Shown piece by piece: positions 16,983 through 26,026 of a DNA stretch of 64,000 nt. Where the stretch lies: positions 1-64,000 of the forward strand of contig JAEEVC010000016.1 in assembly GCA_016287075.1 (NCBI GenBank), given 5' to 3'. Under the pieces are notes generated by a model, which was not told the DNA's origin, searched no databases, and saw only the letters and a list, made by a program, of their open reading frames with translations. The DNA is from Bacteroidales bacterium (GTDB lineage: Bacteria > Bacteroidota > Bacteroidia > Bacteroidales > UBA932). The translations under genes were made by a program, and so were the position numbers. Within the stretch, counting starts at the first letter, position 1. Every line of letters begins with the position of its first letter.

Positions 16983-18305
16983 TTATCTGCTGACCCGGAC
17001 GGTTGTGGTCGCCGTCAGGCCGCCGCAGGAAACCGTGTAGGCCTGTCCAGCGGAAATATCATACATGAACGCCTCGGCCGCCTGCGGATAATAGGCGCTG
17101 TAGCTGCCGATCAGCCGGTTGGCATCCTCGGTAAGGGAGGCGTCCGCCGCCTTGGCCTTCTGGAGGTAGTCCACCGCCACCCAGTAAGGGGCGCGGCGCT
17201 GGATTTCATTACCGCCGCAAGCGGTTGAGCCCCAGATCGTTCCCATCAGGAAATACGCCTTTCCGGCAAATCCGTAATCGAGGTCGGCGGCCTTGCGGGC
17301 AGCGTCGTAGGCTTTGCCTTTCATCTTGTTCTTGAGGGCGTAGTTCGCCAGCTCATACAGGTATTCCGCATCCACTTCCGGTCCGGAAGCCTCCGCAGCG
17401 ATGGCCTCCTCGAGATAAGCGACCGCCTGGTCCACGTTGCCGCGGTTGGAGTGCAGCTTATAGAGGAAATAAGCGGAGTTGTAGGACGGATCGTTCTTGT
17501 GCATCGACGTGACCGCGTTGAGGTAGAGGTCGTTGCTGAGGCAGTCCTCGGCCGTGTTCATCAGGCGCACGATGGTGTTGACCAGCGCGACGTTGTCCGG
17601 TTCGGCCTCGAAGCGGGGACCGAAGATGGTGATGATGTTCTCGCAGCTGGCGACCTTGCTGTCGGCAAAAATAGACTCGAGGTCGGAGCGGACCTTCGTG
17701 TTCTGCTCGGCCTCCTCGTCGTTCTTCGGGATGGCGCTGTCGATGCAAGCGATGACTTTGTTATAGGTCGAAATGACCTCATCCGCCGTCATGGCGCCGT
17801 CCTGGTACAGCTTGACCGCCGACTGGAGATCGATCACCAGCAGGCTCGGACGGGACTCGCCGCCGAGTTCCGAGATGATCTCCTGCAGCTGGTCGTACAC
17901 GTAACGGGTGTCGTTCTCCTTGTACTTGATGATATAGTTGCCCTTGTTGTTCAAGACAGACTTCCGGCTCTTCGGATAGAAGGCCATGCGCTCGTCCTGC
18001 AGGGTGAGGATCGTGTCGGCGATCGCGGCGCGGGCAACCTGGTCGCGGGTCTGGCTGTAAACCCGTGTCATCAGGGTCGTTCCGTGGATGAACATATTCT
18101 GGGAAGCCGAACCCGGGCAGAGCTTGTAGGCCTTGCGCCAGTTCCGGAGTGCGTCGTCGTAGTTTTTCTGCTTGTAGTATTCCTGATAATAGGAGAGGTA
18201 CTTGATGCATTCCGCACTGTCAGCACCATACTTCCCCTGGGCGAATGCATTTCCGCCTGCAACCATTGCAATCACGGCAAACAGAATCAAACTGATCTTT
18301 TTCAT
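16983..18305 (-). CDS. Secreted tetratricopeptide-repeat protein
   Basis: The product is 440 aa. A signal peptide (residues 1-22) is followed by TPR helices: YQEYYKQKNYDDALRNWRKA near 40-60 and again KLHSNRGNVDQAVAYLEEAI and AEYLYELANYALKNK towards the C-terminus. The last 40 residues are beta-rich. TPR proteins scaffold protein complexes; the position between an outer-membrane porin-like gene and lptC points to an envelope assembly or maintenance role, as in other Bacteroidetes with this gene order. The partner is unknown. It lies 46 bp downstream of the porin gene. Confidence 0.88.
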   Translation of the reverse strand: MKKISLILFAVIAMVAGGNAFAQGKYGADSAECIKYLSYYQEYYKQKNYDDALRNWRKAYKLCPGSASQNMFIHGTTLMTRVYSQTRDQVARAAIADTILTLQDERMAFYPKSRKSVLNNKGNYIIKYKENDTRYVYDQLQEIISELGGESRPSLLVIDLQSAVKLYQDGAMTADEVISTYNKVIACIDSAIPKNDEEAEQNTKVRSDLESIFADSKVASCENIITIFGPRFEAEPDNVALVNTIVRLMNTAEDCLSNDLYLNAVTSMHKNDPSYNSAYFLYKLHSNRGNVDQAVAYLEEAIAAEASGPEVDAEYLYELANYALKNKMKGKAYDAARKAADLDYGFAGKAYFLMGTIWGSTACGGNEIQRRAPYWVAVDYLQKAKAADASLTEDANRLIGSYSAYYPQAAEAFMYDISAGQAYTVSCGGLTATTTVRVSR

Positions 18306-18351
18306 ATCGTCAAATTTTTGATTACAGATTGTTATTTACAAAAACCGTGCA

Positions 18352-19671
18352 TTATTCGTACCGCGGTTTCTGGAACCAGATGTCGAATATATTGAAACCG
18401 ATGTGGAATCCGATGTAATTCTCGCGGATCATCCCATTGTTCGCAGTACCCCGCCGCCCCAGGTCGAGGGCGAAGGAAACGCCGTTGTACCCTCGGAAAA
18501 CCGGAATAGTCGCACCAAGCGTAATACCGTATGAATCAACGGGTTTCCCGTCCAGCCGATAGAAGGATTGATCGTAATACACCCCGCCGCGGTAGGTACA
18601 GCGGCGCAGGAAATACCGGATGTCGTTGCGGTTGGGCGTGAATTCGAAACCGGCACGGAAAGACTGTCCCGCCGCCGCTGAAAATTTGTAAGCGGAAACG
18701 TTCGAAAAACCGTTGACGGCGTCGAGACCGCTCGTGCTCCAGTTGCTCCGGAGGTAGTTGATCTCCGCCATCCAGCGGTCTCCGCCGCGGAGGGCGACGC
18801 CGACCCCCAGTTCATCTCCGAACTGCAGGGGACTGTCTTTTCCGAGGACGACTTCCTTGTTCCGGAGGGTGTCCGTCAGGCTGGAGAGGGTGGCATAGGC
18901 ATAGTCGGTCGTGTGGCCGCGCATGCCTGCTTTCAATTTATAAGTAGCGCCGACCGTAGCGACAACCGGTCCGCCGAGCGGCTGGTCATATTGCAGGCCG
19001 AATTTGGCCGTGGAGCCCCGGAGCTGGAGGATGTGCCCGCTCTGGATGCTGCGGAAGGCGGCATTCGAGAAACTCAGGTTGACGGTCTTGTCAATCTCCC
19101 CGAAATAGAAGATGTACTGCGCTCCGACGGAAAGCCGCTTCCAGAAAGTGGCGGCACCGCCGGCGAAGAACTGGTACAGGCCGCCGGCACCGGTCGCGGA
19201 ATAGGCCTGCGGACCCGTGACGCCGATCATGTCCTTGTCCTGCTCAATATAGGTAAAGCTGTATCCCGTGCTGGAATAAGGCATGATACCCACCATCATC
19301 GCCGTGTTCGGCCACAGCGGGTAGGAAAGGACGAAGTTATTGATATTGAACAGGTTGTTCGCGGATTTGATATTCTCCTGCCGGTAAATGGACGCCCGGC
19401 CGGAAAGGCCGAAATCCGCCATGAACGAAAGGGAGTCGCGGGCCGTGGCGCTCGCCGGGTTCAGGTAATTGACAAACCGCTTGTTGCGGGTGGCGATGCC
19501 GACTCCGCCCATTCCCATGTTGTATGCGCTCCCGGGATGCTGGATATTGCCGACACCGTACACCGAATAGGGAGAATAGTCGTTGCCGGCTCCCGACTGG
19601 GCGGACGCCGACACGCCTGCGAGGAGTCCCGCAAGCACGACCATGGCTCTATGCATCCATCTTCCTGACAT
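18352..19671 (-). CDS. Outer-membrane barrel protein (FadL/OmpP1-like)
   Basis: The product is 439 aa, or 434 aa from the ATG at 19656. It has a signal peptide ending SASAQ and then the motif NDYSPYSVYGVGN...GMGGVGIATR...NYLNPASATARDSL, characteristic of Bacteroidetes outer-membrane transport-like proteins. Alternating hydrophobic beta strands run to a C-terminal strand FNIFDIWFQKPRYE. The substrate is unknown. The start overlaps the coaX 3' end by 8-23 bp, showing translational coupling within the coaX operon. Family membership is clear from the N-terminal motif and barrel pattern. Confidence 0.86.
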   Translation of the reverse strand: MSGRWMHRAMVVLAGLLAGVSASAQSGAGNDYSPYSVYGVGNIQHPGSAYNMGMGGVGIATRNKRFVNYLNPASATARDSLSFMADFGLSGRASIYRQENIKSANNLFNINNFVLSYPLWPNTAMMVGIMPYSSTGYSFTYIEQDKDMIGVTGPQAYSATGAGGLYQFFAGGAATFWKRLSVGAQYIFYFGEIDKTVNLSFSNAAFRSIQSGHILQLRGSTAKFGLQYDQPLGGPVVATVGATYKLKAGMRGHTTDYAYATLSSLTDTLRNKEVVLGKDSPLQFGDELGVGVALRGGDRWMAEINYLRSNWSTSGLDAVNGFSNVSAYKFSAAAGQSFRAGFEFTPNRNDIRYFLRRCTYRGGVYYDQSFYRLDGKPVDSYGITLGATIPVFRGYNGVSFALDLGRRGTANNGMIRENYIGFHIGFNIFDIWFQKPRYE

Positions 19672-20377
19672 AAGCGTCCGCGATTAAGGCAAGTCCCATC
19701 AAAACGAGGTTGCAAACCACAAATATCGAGTTTTTCATCCGTTTTGCAAAATAATTCGCGTCTCCCCCCGTAAAAACGACCCTGTCTTCCGGGTATTCAC
19801 GCAGGTAGCCCTCTATTTCAAATAGCATGCCCGAGATGACGCCCGAGACCATCGACCCCTCGAGGGAGAGCCCGTCAAAACCCGTCATTTCCGGAGAATC
19901 CAGCAGGGGCAGGGTCCGGGAATAACGGTGGAGCGCCTTGAAGCGTGTACGGCATCCCAGGGAAATGCTGCCGCTGCGGTAACGCCCTTCCTCGTCGGTC
20001 CGGTCGATCGTCAGGGTCGTGCCGAAATCCACGATGGTGCAGCCCTTTCCGCGGAAAAGGTAGCGCGCCGCGAGGATAGAGGCCGCCCGGTCATACGTCA
20101 GATAAAGGGGTAATCCATTGTCCTCCAGAATCTTCTTATGTTCCGAATCCAACAGGACCAGGTGACGGCAGGCCGCGCGGAGTTCCTCCTCATCGGAGGC
20201 GGAGACGGGATAGACGGAGGCGACGACCAGCACCTCCGGCCGCTCCTTCTGCAGAAGGGTCCGGATGTATTCCATCATTTTCTCCCCCTGGTACCGGAAG
20301 GTTTTTCCAAGGGTCATTCCCTCGGACCAGGCCGCCTTCAGCGCGGTGTTGCCTATTTCAATCAGCAGATGAGCCAC
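19649..20377 (-). CDS. coaX: Type III pantothenate kinase
   Basis: The product is 242 aa from the GTG at 20377. It phosphorylates pantothenate, the first step of coenzyme A synthesis. Visible ASKHA motifs are LLIEIGNTALK (phosphate 1), DFGTTLTID near 115-123, SISLGCRTRFKAL, and the C-terminal VVFTGGDANYFA (adenosine). The first motif normally reads D-x-G-N; here the acid is Glu, a conservative but unusual change. The GTG is chosen because an upstream TTG (20401) lies within the promoter motif at 20399-20406. It is the first gene of the five-gene envelope operon. Other type III kinases are about 240-260 aa, so the length is normal. Confidence 0.9.
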   Translation of the reverse strand: MAHLLIEIGNTALKAAWSEGMTLGKTFRYQGEKMMEYIRTLLQKERPEVLVVASVYPVSASDEEELRAACRHLVLLDSEHKKILEDNGLPLYLTYDRAASILAARYLFRGKGCTIVDFGTTLTIDRTDEEGRYRSGSISLGCRTRFKALHRYSRTLPLLDSPEMTGFDGLSLEGSMVSGVISGMLFEIEGYLREYPEDRVVFTGGDANYFAKRMKNSIFVVCNLVLMGLALIADAYVRKMDA

Positions 20378-20398
20378 GACGTATCTGAAACAAACGGA

Positions 20399-20406
20399 CA
20401 AAAATA
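20399..20406 (-). promoter_or_regulatory. -7 element TATTTTTG for the coaX operon
   Basis: Exact TAnnTTTG match on the minus strand, 21 nt before the GTG start at 20377. It sits between the mfd 3' end and coaX and argues against the longer TTG-initiated reading frame. Confidence 0.5.
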
Positions 20407-20418
20407 CAAAAAAAACCT

Positions 20419-23400
20419 TTATAAACGGCTTAAATTGGCATAAGCCGCCTCCAGGGAGGGTACATTCCGGCTGATAATCCGCAATTTTCCGTCTTTTTGG
20501 GAGAAGGTGTACCGGGTACTGGCCTTGTTGACCGATTCGATGATCTTCCCGAATGTGGCGGAATTGTAATAGCCCGACATCGGATTGTTGATGAAGAACA
20601 TGATCTGCAGGCCGTTCTTGATGATGATCTTCTCGAATCCGCGCGCGGCGCCGAGGTTGCGGATCCGGACGACGGAAAAGAGGTTTTCCACCTCGGGGGG
20701 AAGCGGTCCGAAACGGTCCGCCATCTGCGTCCGGTAGCGCTCCAGTTCCTTGTCGGAAGTGACGGAATCCAGCTGCTTGTAGATGCGGATCTTCTCGGCA
20801 TTGATGTCGATATAATCGTCCGGAATGAAGGCCGGCTGGTCCGTCTCAATAGTACAATCCTCTACATAATAATCGTTTCCAGCCGTCGTGCGGACACCGG
20901 TCTCGATGCCGATCTCTTCCATGGCCTCGGACAGGATCTTCTGGTAGGTCTCAAAGCCCATGTCCGTGATGAAGCCGCTCTGTTCGGCCCCGAGCAGGTT
21001 GCCGGCGCCGCGGATGTCCAGGTCCTGCATGGCGATGTTGAAACCGCTGCCCAGGTCGGAAAACTCCTCGATGGCCCGCAGGCGCCGCCGCGCCTCGTCC
21101 GTGAGCGAGACGAGCGGGGGAACGATCAGGTAGCAGAAGGCCTTGCGGTTGGAGCGCCCGACGCGGCCGCGGAGCTGGTGGAGGTCGCTCAGGCCGATGT
21201 TCTGCGCCTGGTTCACGAGGATGGTGTTGGCGTTCGGGATATCGAGGCCGCTCTCGATGATGGTCGTGCAGAGGAGCATGTCGTATTCCCCGGCCATAAA
21301 ATCCAACATCTTGTTTTCCAGTTCTTTCGACTCCATCTGGCCATGCGCGATGCAGATGCGCATGTCCGGGACCAGGCGGTGGAGGATTTCGTAGATGGCC
21401 GGCAGTTCCTCCACCTTGTTGTGCAGGAAGAACAGCTGCCCACCCCGGTTGAGTTCGTAATCGATGATGCCCTTGATTTCCTCCTTGTTGAAAAGGATGA
21501 TTTCCGTCTGGATGGGAATGCGGTTCGGCGGGGGAGTGTTGATGATGGAGAGATCGCGGGCCCCGAGCAGGGAGAACTGCAGGGTGCGGGGAATCGGGGT
21601 CGCCGTCAGGGTCAGTGTATCCACGGATGCCTTGAGATGGCGGAGCTTTTCCTTGGCGGAAACGCCGAATTTCTGTTCCTCATCGATGATCAGGAGGCCG
21701 AGGTCCCGGAAATCGAAGCCGGCACCGAGGATTTTGTGCGTCCCGATGAGGATATCTATCTTCCCTTCCTTCAATCGTTTCTTGATGTCCGCTATTTCCT
21801 TTGCAGTCCGCAGGCGGCTGACGTAGTCCACTGTGCAGGGGAAGTTCTCCAGCCGGGAGCGGAAGGTAGTGAAATGCTGGAGGGCAAGGATGGTCGTCGG
21901 CACCAGCAGGCAGACCTGCTTCCCGTCCGTCGCCGCCTTGAAGGCCGCCCGGACCGCGATTTCCGTCTTGCCGAATCCGACATCCCCGCAGATGAGCCGG
22001 TCCATCGGGCAGTCGTCTTCCATGTCTTTCTTGACGGCCGCCGTCGCTTTTTCCTGGTCGGGCGTATCCTCGTACATGAAGGAGGATTCCAGTTCTTCCT
22101 GCAGGTAGGTATCCGGAGAGAAGGCGAATCCCTTCGACGCCCGCCGCTTCGCATAGAGCTGGATCAGTTCCTTCGCAATGTCCTTGACACGTGATTTCGC
22201 ATTCCCCTTGAGGGTCTGCCAGGTCTTGGATCCCAGCTTGTTGATGCGCGGCATCTCCCCTTCCTTCGAACGGAAGCGGGATATTTTGTGGAGGGCATGG
22301 ACGGATACGAACACCACGTCATTGTCCTTGTAGGTCAGTTTCACGACCTCATGGACCCGCCCCTTGTCATCCCGCATCTTCACGAGGCCGCCGAAGATGC
22401 CGACGCCGTGGTCTATATGGACTATATAATCCCCTATGTTGAAGGAATTCAGGTCGTTCAGGGTCAGCTGCTCGGTCTTTTCCACGCTCCGGCGGATCCG
22501 GACGCGGTGGAAACGGTCGAAGATTTCATGGTCGCTGTAGCAGCAGATCCGCTCCTCCTGGTCGATGAATCCGTTGTGGATGTTCCGGCCCGGAATAAAC
22601 TCGGGCAGCGGGATGCCGTCCTGCAGGAGGATGGACCTGAGCCGTTCCAGCTGGGATTCTTTCTCCCCGAAAATGAATACTTTGTAACCGCCCTCCATCC
22701 GCTGCCGGATGTCCGCTTCCAGCAATTCGAAATTCTTGTTGAAGACCGGTTGCGGCGCAATCCGGAAATCCACCGTCTCCCTGTTTTCCGCGGAAAGGGG
22801 AACCTCCAGGAATACCCTGCTGAAGGATGCCAGCGCGGGGAAGAAATCCTTCTCCCGGTACATGTCGGACGAGTCCAGCCAGACGAGCGTCTCCGCCGGG
22901 AACAATTCCGAGACGCGGATGCCGTCCGCCCCGGCTTCCGAAACCAGGTCCGGATAGATGTCCGCCTGCTCCACCTTTTCCAGGGAAAGCTGGGTATTGC
23001 AGTCAAAGGTATGGATGACGTCGATTTCGTTGCCGAAGAAGGACAGCCGGTAAGGATGGTTATAGGAATAGGAAAAGATGTCGATGATGGATCCGCGGAC
23101 CGCAAACTGGCCCGGCGCCGCCACGAAATCCACTTTTTCGAAGCCCTGTCCGGTGAGGGTATCCCGGACGGACTGGAACCCGATCCGGTCGCCCGGGCGC
23201 AGCGTCAGGACCGCCCCCTCCACTTTCCCTTTTCCGGGAACCGGTTCTTCCATCGCCTCCGGATAGGTCACGACGAAGAGTTTTTCCGGCGGAGCGAGGA
23301 TTTTCGAAATGGCCGAGGTCCGCTGGACGCCCAGCGTGGATTTGTAATTGCTCCTTTCGACGGATTTTCCCGTATCCGGAAGGTAGAATACGCAGTCCCC

Positions 23401-23598
23401 TTCCACAATATTATATAGGTCCGCCGCACAGTATTCCGCCGCCTCCCGGGTGGGAAGGATGATGACGTGCATCCCCGGTCCGGCAGCCTGGAAAACGACG
23501 AACCAGCGCGCTGAGAGGAACAGCCCGCTGCAATAGACTTCTTTCTGCGAAGCGATGCGCGCCTGCAGTTCCCGTGTCGCTTTTCCGTTTATCAACAT
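20419..23598 (-). CDS. mfd: Transcription-repair coupling factor
   Basis: Mfd (1059 aa) removes RNA polymerase stalled at lesions and recruits UvrA. The UvrB-like N-terminal domains cover about 1-290. The RNA-polymerase-interaction (CarD-like) domain is near 380-450 with IGDYIVHIDHGVGIF. The RecG-like translocase has Walker A GDVGFGKTE near 541, the DEEQ box in IIDEEQKFG near 640, TATPIPRTL, and GRVGRSNRKAFCY. The C-terminal TRCF domain ends the protein. The start is placed at the ATG at 23598, matching the usual N-terminus of Bacteroidales homologues; a longer frame upstream runs through the DnaA-box cluster and is not conserved. The start codon overlaps a TTATCAACA 9-mer. It is divergent from ruvB. 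Confidence 0.96.
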   Translation of the reverse strand: MLINGKATRELQARIASQKEVYCSGLFLSARWFVVFQAAGPGMHVIILPTREAAEYCAADLYNIVEGDCVFYLPDTGKSVERSNYKSTLGVQRTSAISKILAPPEKLFVVTYPEAMEEPVPGKGKVEGAVLTLRPGDRIGFQSVRDTLTGQGFEKVDFVAAPGQFAVRGSIIDIFSYSYNHPYRLSFFGNEIDVIHTFDCNTQLSLEKVEQADIYPDLVSEAGADGIRVSELFPAETLVWLDSSDMYREKDFFPALASFSRVFLEVPLSAENRETVDFRIAPQPVFNKNFELLEADIRQRMEGGYKVFIFGEKESQLERLRSILLQDGIPLPEFIPGRNIHNGFIDQEERICCYSDHEIFDRFHRVRIRRSVEKTEQLTLNDLNSFNIGDYIVHIDHGVGIFGGLVKMRDDKGRVHEVVKLTYKDNDVVFVSVHALHKISRFRSKEGEMPRINKLGSKTWQTLKGNAKSRVKDIAKELIQLYAKRRASKGFAFSPDTYLQEELESSFMYEDTPDQEKATAAVKKDMEDDCPMDRLICGDVGFGKTEIAVRAAFKAATDGKQVCLLVPTTILALQHFTTFRSRLENFPCTVDYVSRLRTAKEIADIKKRLKEGKIDILIGTHKILGAGFDFRDLGLLIIDEEQKFGVSAKEKLRHLKASVDTLTLTATPIPRTLQFSLLGARDLSIINTPPPNRIPIQTEIILFNKEEIKGIIDYELNRGGQLFFLHNKVEELPAIYEILHRLVPDMRICIAHGQMESKELENKMLDFMAGEYDMLLCTTIIESGLDIPNANTILVNQAQNIGLSDLHQLRGRVGRSNRKAFCYLIVPPLVSLTDEARRRLRAIEEFSDLGSGFNIAMQDLDIRGAGNLLGAEQSGFITDMGFETYQKILSEAMEEIGIETGVRTTAGNDYYVEDCTIETDQPAFIPDDYIDINAEKIRIYKQLDSVTSDKELERYRTQMADRFGPLPPEVENLFSVVRIRNLGAARGFEKIIIKNGLQIMFFINNPMSGYYNSATFGKIIESVNKASTRYTFSQKDGKLRIISRNVPSLEAAYANLSRL

Positions 23599-23790
23599 AT
23601 ACCCGCTAAATCCTGTTGATAACCTGTTTATAACCCTGTTGATAACCACCGGGCGCTCCGTGCAAAAATCCGTCCGTCCGATTTTCAACAGGACCACACC
23701 CGTTTTTCAACCCGCTTTTCAACAGGAATATATTTCCTATTTGATTCATTATCAATTCTTTTCTACAGGATATCAACAAATGAACCGCCT
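23589..23790. other. Candidate chromosomal replication origin (DnaA-box-like cluster)
   Basis: The 256-bp gap between divergent mfd and ruvB holds at least seven DnaA-box-like 9-mers. TTATCAACA is at 23589 (+), 23614 (-) and 23637 (-). TTATAAACA is at 23625 (-). TTTTCAACA is at 23682 and 23716 (+). ATATCAACA is at 23770 (+). All are one or two changes from TTATCCACA. An AT-rich stretch at 23724-23850 could be the unwinding element. The gene strand bias flips exactly here, and parS-like sites lie 8.2-10.6 kb to the right. No dnaA gene is present, which is common in Bacteroidetes. The call is inference from combined signals. Confidence 0.5.
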
Positions 23791-23823
23791 ATAACAACAC
23801 TATCTTTATCTCTAAAAAAACAC

Positions 23824-23831
23824 TATATTTG
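23824..23831 (+). promoter_or_regulatory. -7 element TATATTTG for ruvB
   Basis: Exact TAnnTTTG match, 23 nt before the ruvB ATG. Confidence 0.5.
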
Positions 23832-23854
23832 TAAACTGAAAACCGAAGGGGCCC

Positions 23855-24892
23855 ATGAGTGATTTCGATCCGCACGGCACAGTAGAACGCAAAGATAATG
23901 AATTGGACGGAATAATCCGCCCGCAGGAACTGGATGATTTCACCGGACAGCGTGAAATCGTTTCCAATCTCCATATTTACATCCAGGCCGCCAAGATGCG
24001 CGGCGAGGCGCTGGACCATACCCTTTTCCACGGTCCTCCCGGACTCGGCAAGACGACGCTGGCCCATATCATCGCCAACGAGATGGGCGTGAACATGAAG
24101 GTTACGTCCGGCCCCGTCCTGGACAAGCCGGGCGACCTGGCCGGACTGCTGACCTCGCTGGAAAGCGGCGACGTCCTGTTCATCGATGAAATCCACCGCC
24201 TGTCTCCGGAAGTGGAGGAATACCTGTACTCGGCGATGGAGGATTATGTCATCGACATCATGATTGACAAGGGCCCCGGCGCCCGGTCCGTCCGGATTAC
24301 CCTGAACCCCTTCACGCTGGTCGGTGCCACGACGCGGAGCGGCCTGCTGACGGCGCCGCTCCGGGAGCGGTTCGGTATCAACTGCGCGCTGGAATATTAT
24401 GATAAAGAGGACCTTAAGCATATCGTCAAGCGCAGTTCCGGCATCCTCGGGGTCGCCATCGAGGAAAATGCCGCCGAGGAAATCGCCCTGCGGAGCCGCG
24501 GTACGCCGCGTATCGCCAACGCGCTGCTGAAGCGCGTGCGGGATTTCGCGCAGGTCGTCGGCGACGGGCATATCGACCTGGAAATCGCCCGTTTCGCCCT
24601 GAACAAGCTGAAGATCGACAAGCGGGGACTGGATTCCATCGACAACAAGATCCTCCGGACCCTGATCACGAAATTCAAGGGCGGTCCGGTCGGCGTAGGG
24701 ACGCTTGCCACGGCCATCAGCGAGGATACCGGGACGCTGGAAGAGGTCTATGAGCCTTTCCTGATCAAGGAAGGATTCATCATGCGGACCCAGCGCGGGC
24801 GCATCGCCACCGAAATGGCGTATCAGCACCTGGGCCTCGTCAGTTATTATACACCCAAACAGACGGACGAAGAGAATGGAACGCTGTTTTAG
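23855..24892 (+). CDS. ruvB: Holliday junction DNA helicase RuvB
   Basis: The product is 345 aa, normal length: the AAA+ motor of RuvABC branch migration. The N-terminal segment contains [12 protein letters not shown]. Walker [10 protein letters not shown] is near residue 59, Walker [10 protein letters not shown] near 109, sensor 1 GATTRSG near 154 and the arginine-finger region APLRERFG near 170. A winged-helix C-terminus ends with [21 protein letters not shown]. Its partner ruvA is in the same window at 32.6 kb but on the other strand. The 3' end overlaps the next gene by 17 bp, implying co-transcription. Confidence 0.98.
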   Translation: MSDFDPHGTVERKDNELDGIIRPQELDDFTGQREIVSNLHIYIQAAKMRGEALDHTLFHGPPGLGKTTLAHIIANEMGVNMKVTSGPVLDKPGDLAGLLTSLESGDVLFIDEIHRLSPEVEEYLYSAMEDYVIDIMIDKGPGARSVRITLNPFTLVGATTRSGLLTAPLRERFGINCALEYYDKEDLKHIVKRSSGILGVAIEENAAEEIALRSRGTPRIANALLKRVRDFAQVVGDGHIDLEIARFALNKLKIDKRGLDSIDNKILRTLITKFKGGPVGVGTLATAISEDTGTLEEVYEPFLIKEGFIMRTQRGRIATEMAYQHLGLVSYYTPKQTDEENGTLF

Positions 24893-25982
24893 ATACCTGC
24901 TCTCCGCCGCCCTTCTGCTGGCCGCCGTGCCCGCCTTCGCCTGTACTTCCGTGATTGTCTCCGGGGCGAAATCGCCGTCGGGGCGTCCCGTGATGATGAA
25001 GCACCGGGATACGGGGACCCTGGACAACCGGATGGCCCGTTTCGAGGGGGAGAAGTATGCCTTCATCGGGCTGGTTAACAGCGACATGGATCCGGAGAAC
25101 CCGGAAGTGTGGGCCGGTTCCAACACGGCCGGTTTCTGTATCATGAATACCGCGGCCTACGACCTGAAGGACGACCAGGTTCCCGAGAGCCGGATGGACC
25201 GGGAGGGCTTTCTGATGTACCGGGCCCTGGAAATCTGCGCGAATCTCGCTGATTTCGAGAATTTTCTGGATACGTTGCAGCGACCGATGGGCGTTGAGGC
25301 CAATTTCGGGGTCATCGATGCCCATGGCGGCGCCGCCTATTATGAGGTAAACAACCGGGTATGGTACAAGTTTGATGTGAATAAGGATCCGGAGGGCTGG
25401 CGCGTCGTAACGAATTTCACGCAGCACGGCCGGAAGGAAGACCGGAAGGGCGTGGACCGTTACGAGAAGGCGCGTGCCCTGATGAAAACTTGCGGGAAGG
25501 GCGTTTCCGGTGACATCTGGTGCGACCATGCGTGGCTGATGAACCATATTTCCCGGAGCGGAAGTCCCATCCTCCGGACCATCACCTCCGCCTGCGTGGT
25601 GTTTGAAGGCGTGGCGCCGGGACAGAACCCGCAGCAGACGGTCATGTGGACCGCGCTGGGATGGCCGGCTGCGACGGTGTATGTGCCCCTGATGCCGTTC
25701 TGTTCCGATGCGATTCCGTCCTGCCTGGGCGGGGAGGGCGAAAGCGGGAAAGCGCTCTTCTGCAGCAATTCCCTGAAGTGGAAGGAAGCCGGTACAGATG
25801 TATCCGCGGCCGTCCGGAAGACTGAGCAGATGATCGATTCCCGTTTTTCTTCGCTGTTCGTCCGCTGGACCTCCGGAAAGGTATCCGATTACCACTTCAT
25901 CGTGGGATACCGTTCCCTGATGCAGCGGATCCGGAAGGAATATGAGCGGAATTTCGTTGCGCTTTTGCCGAAAAATGCGTAA
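24876..25982 (+). CDS. Secreted Ntn-type cysteine hydrolase (C45/C69-like amide hydrolase)
   Basis: The product is 368 aa. The signal peptide ends AFA, followed directly by Cys-23 in [11 protein letters not shown]. Cleavage would expose this Cys as the N-terminal nucleophile, the mark of Ntn hydrolases. The next motif, [11 protein letters not shown], corresponds to the conserved block seen in acyl-CoA:6-APA acyltransferase / PepD-like linear amide hydrolases. Later motifs are [19 protein letters not shown] and [18 protein letters not shown]. It probably cleaves a linear amide bond in the periplasm; the substrate is unknown. AFAC could also be read as a lipobox, but the downstream fit favours the nucleophile. 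The start codon lies within the ruvB 3' end. Confidence 0.82.
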   Translation: MERCFRYLLSAALLLAAVPAFACTSVIVSGAKSPSGRPVMMKHRDTGTLDNRMARFEGEKYAFIGLVNSDMDPENPEVWAGSNTAGFCIMNTAAYDLKDDQVPESRMDREGFLMYRALEICANLADFENFLDTLQRPMGVEANFGVIDAHGGAAYYEVNNRVWYKFDVNKDPEGWRVVTNFTQHGRKEDRKGVDRYEKARALMKTCGKGVSGDIWCDHAWLMNHISRSGSPILRTITSACVVFEGVAPGQNPQQTVMWTALGWPAATVYVPLMPFCSDAIPSCLGGEGESGKALFCSNSLKWKEAGTDVSAAVRKTEQMIDSRFSSLFVRWTSGKVSDYHFIVGYRSLMQRIRKEYERNFVALLPKNA

Positions 25983-26026
25983 ACTTGCATGCTTATTCGA
26001 ATAAACAACTCCATAAACCTAACAAA

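Noticed and set aside
23599..23697. An upstream extension of mfd through the DnaA-box cluster
   Set aside because: The extra 33 residues are not like Mfd N-termini, and homologues start at about the ATG at 23598.
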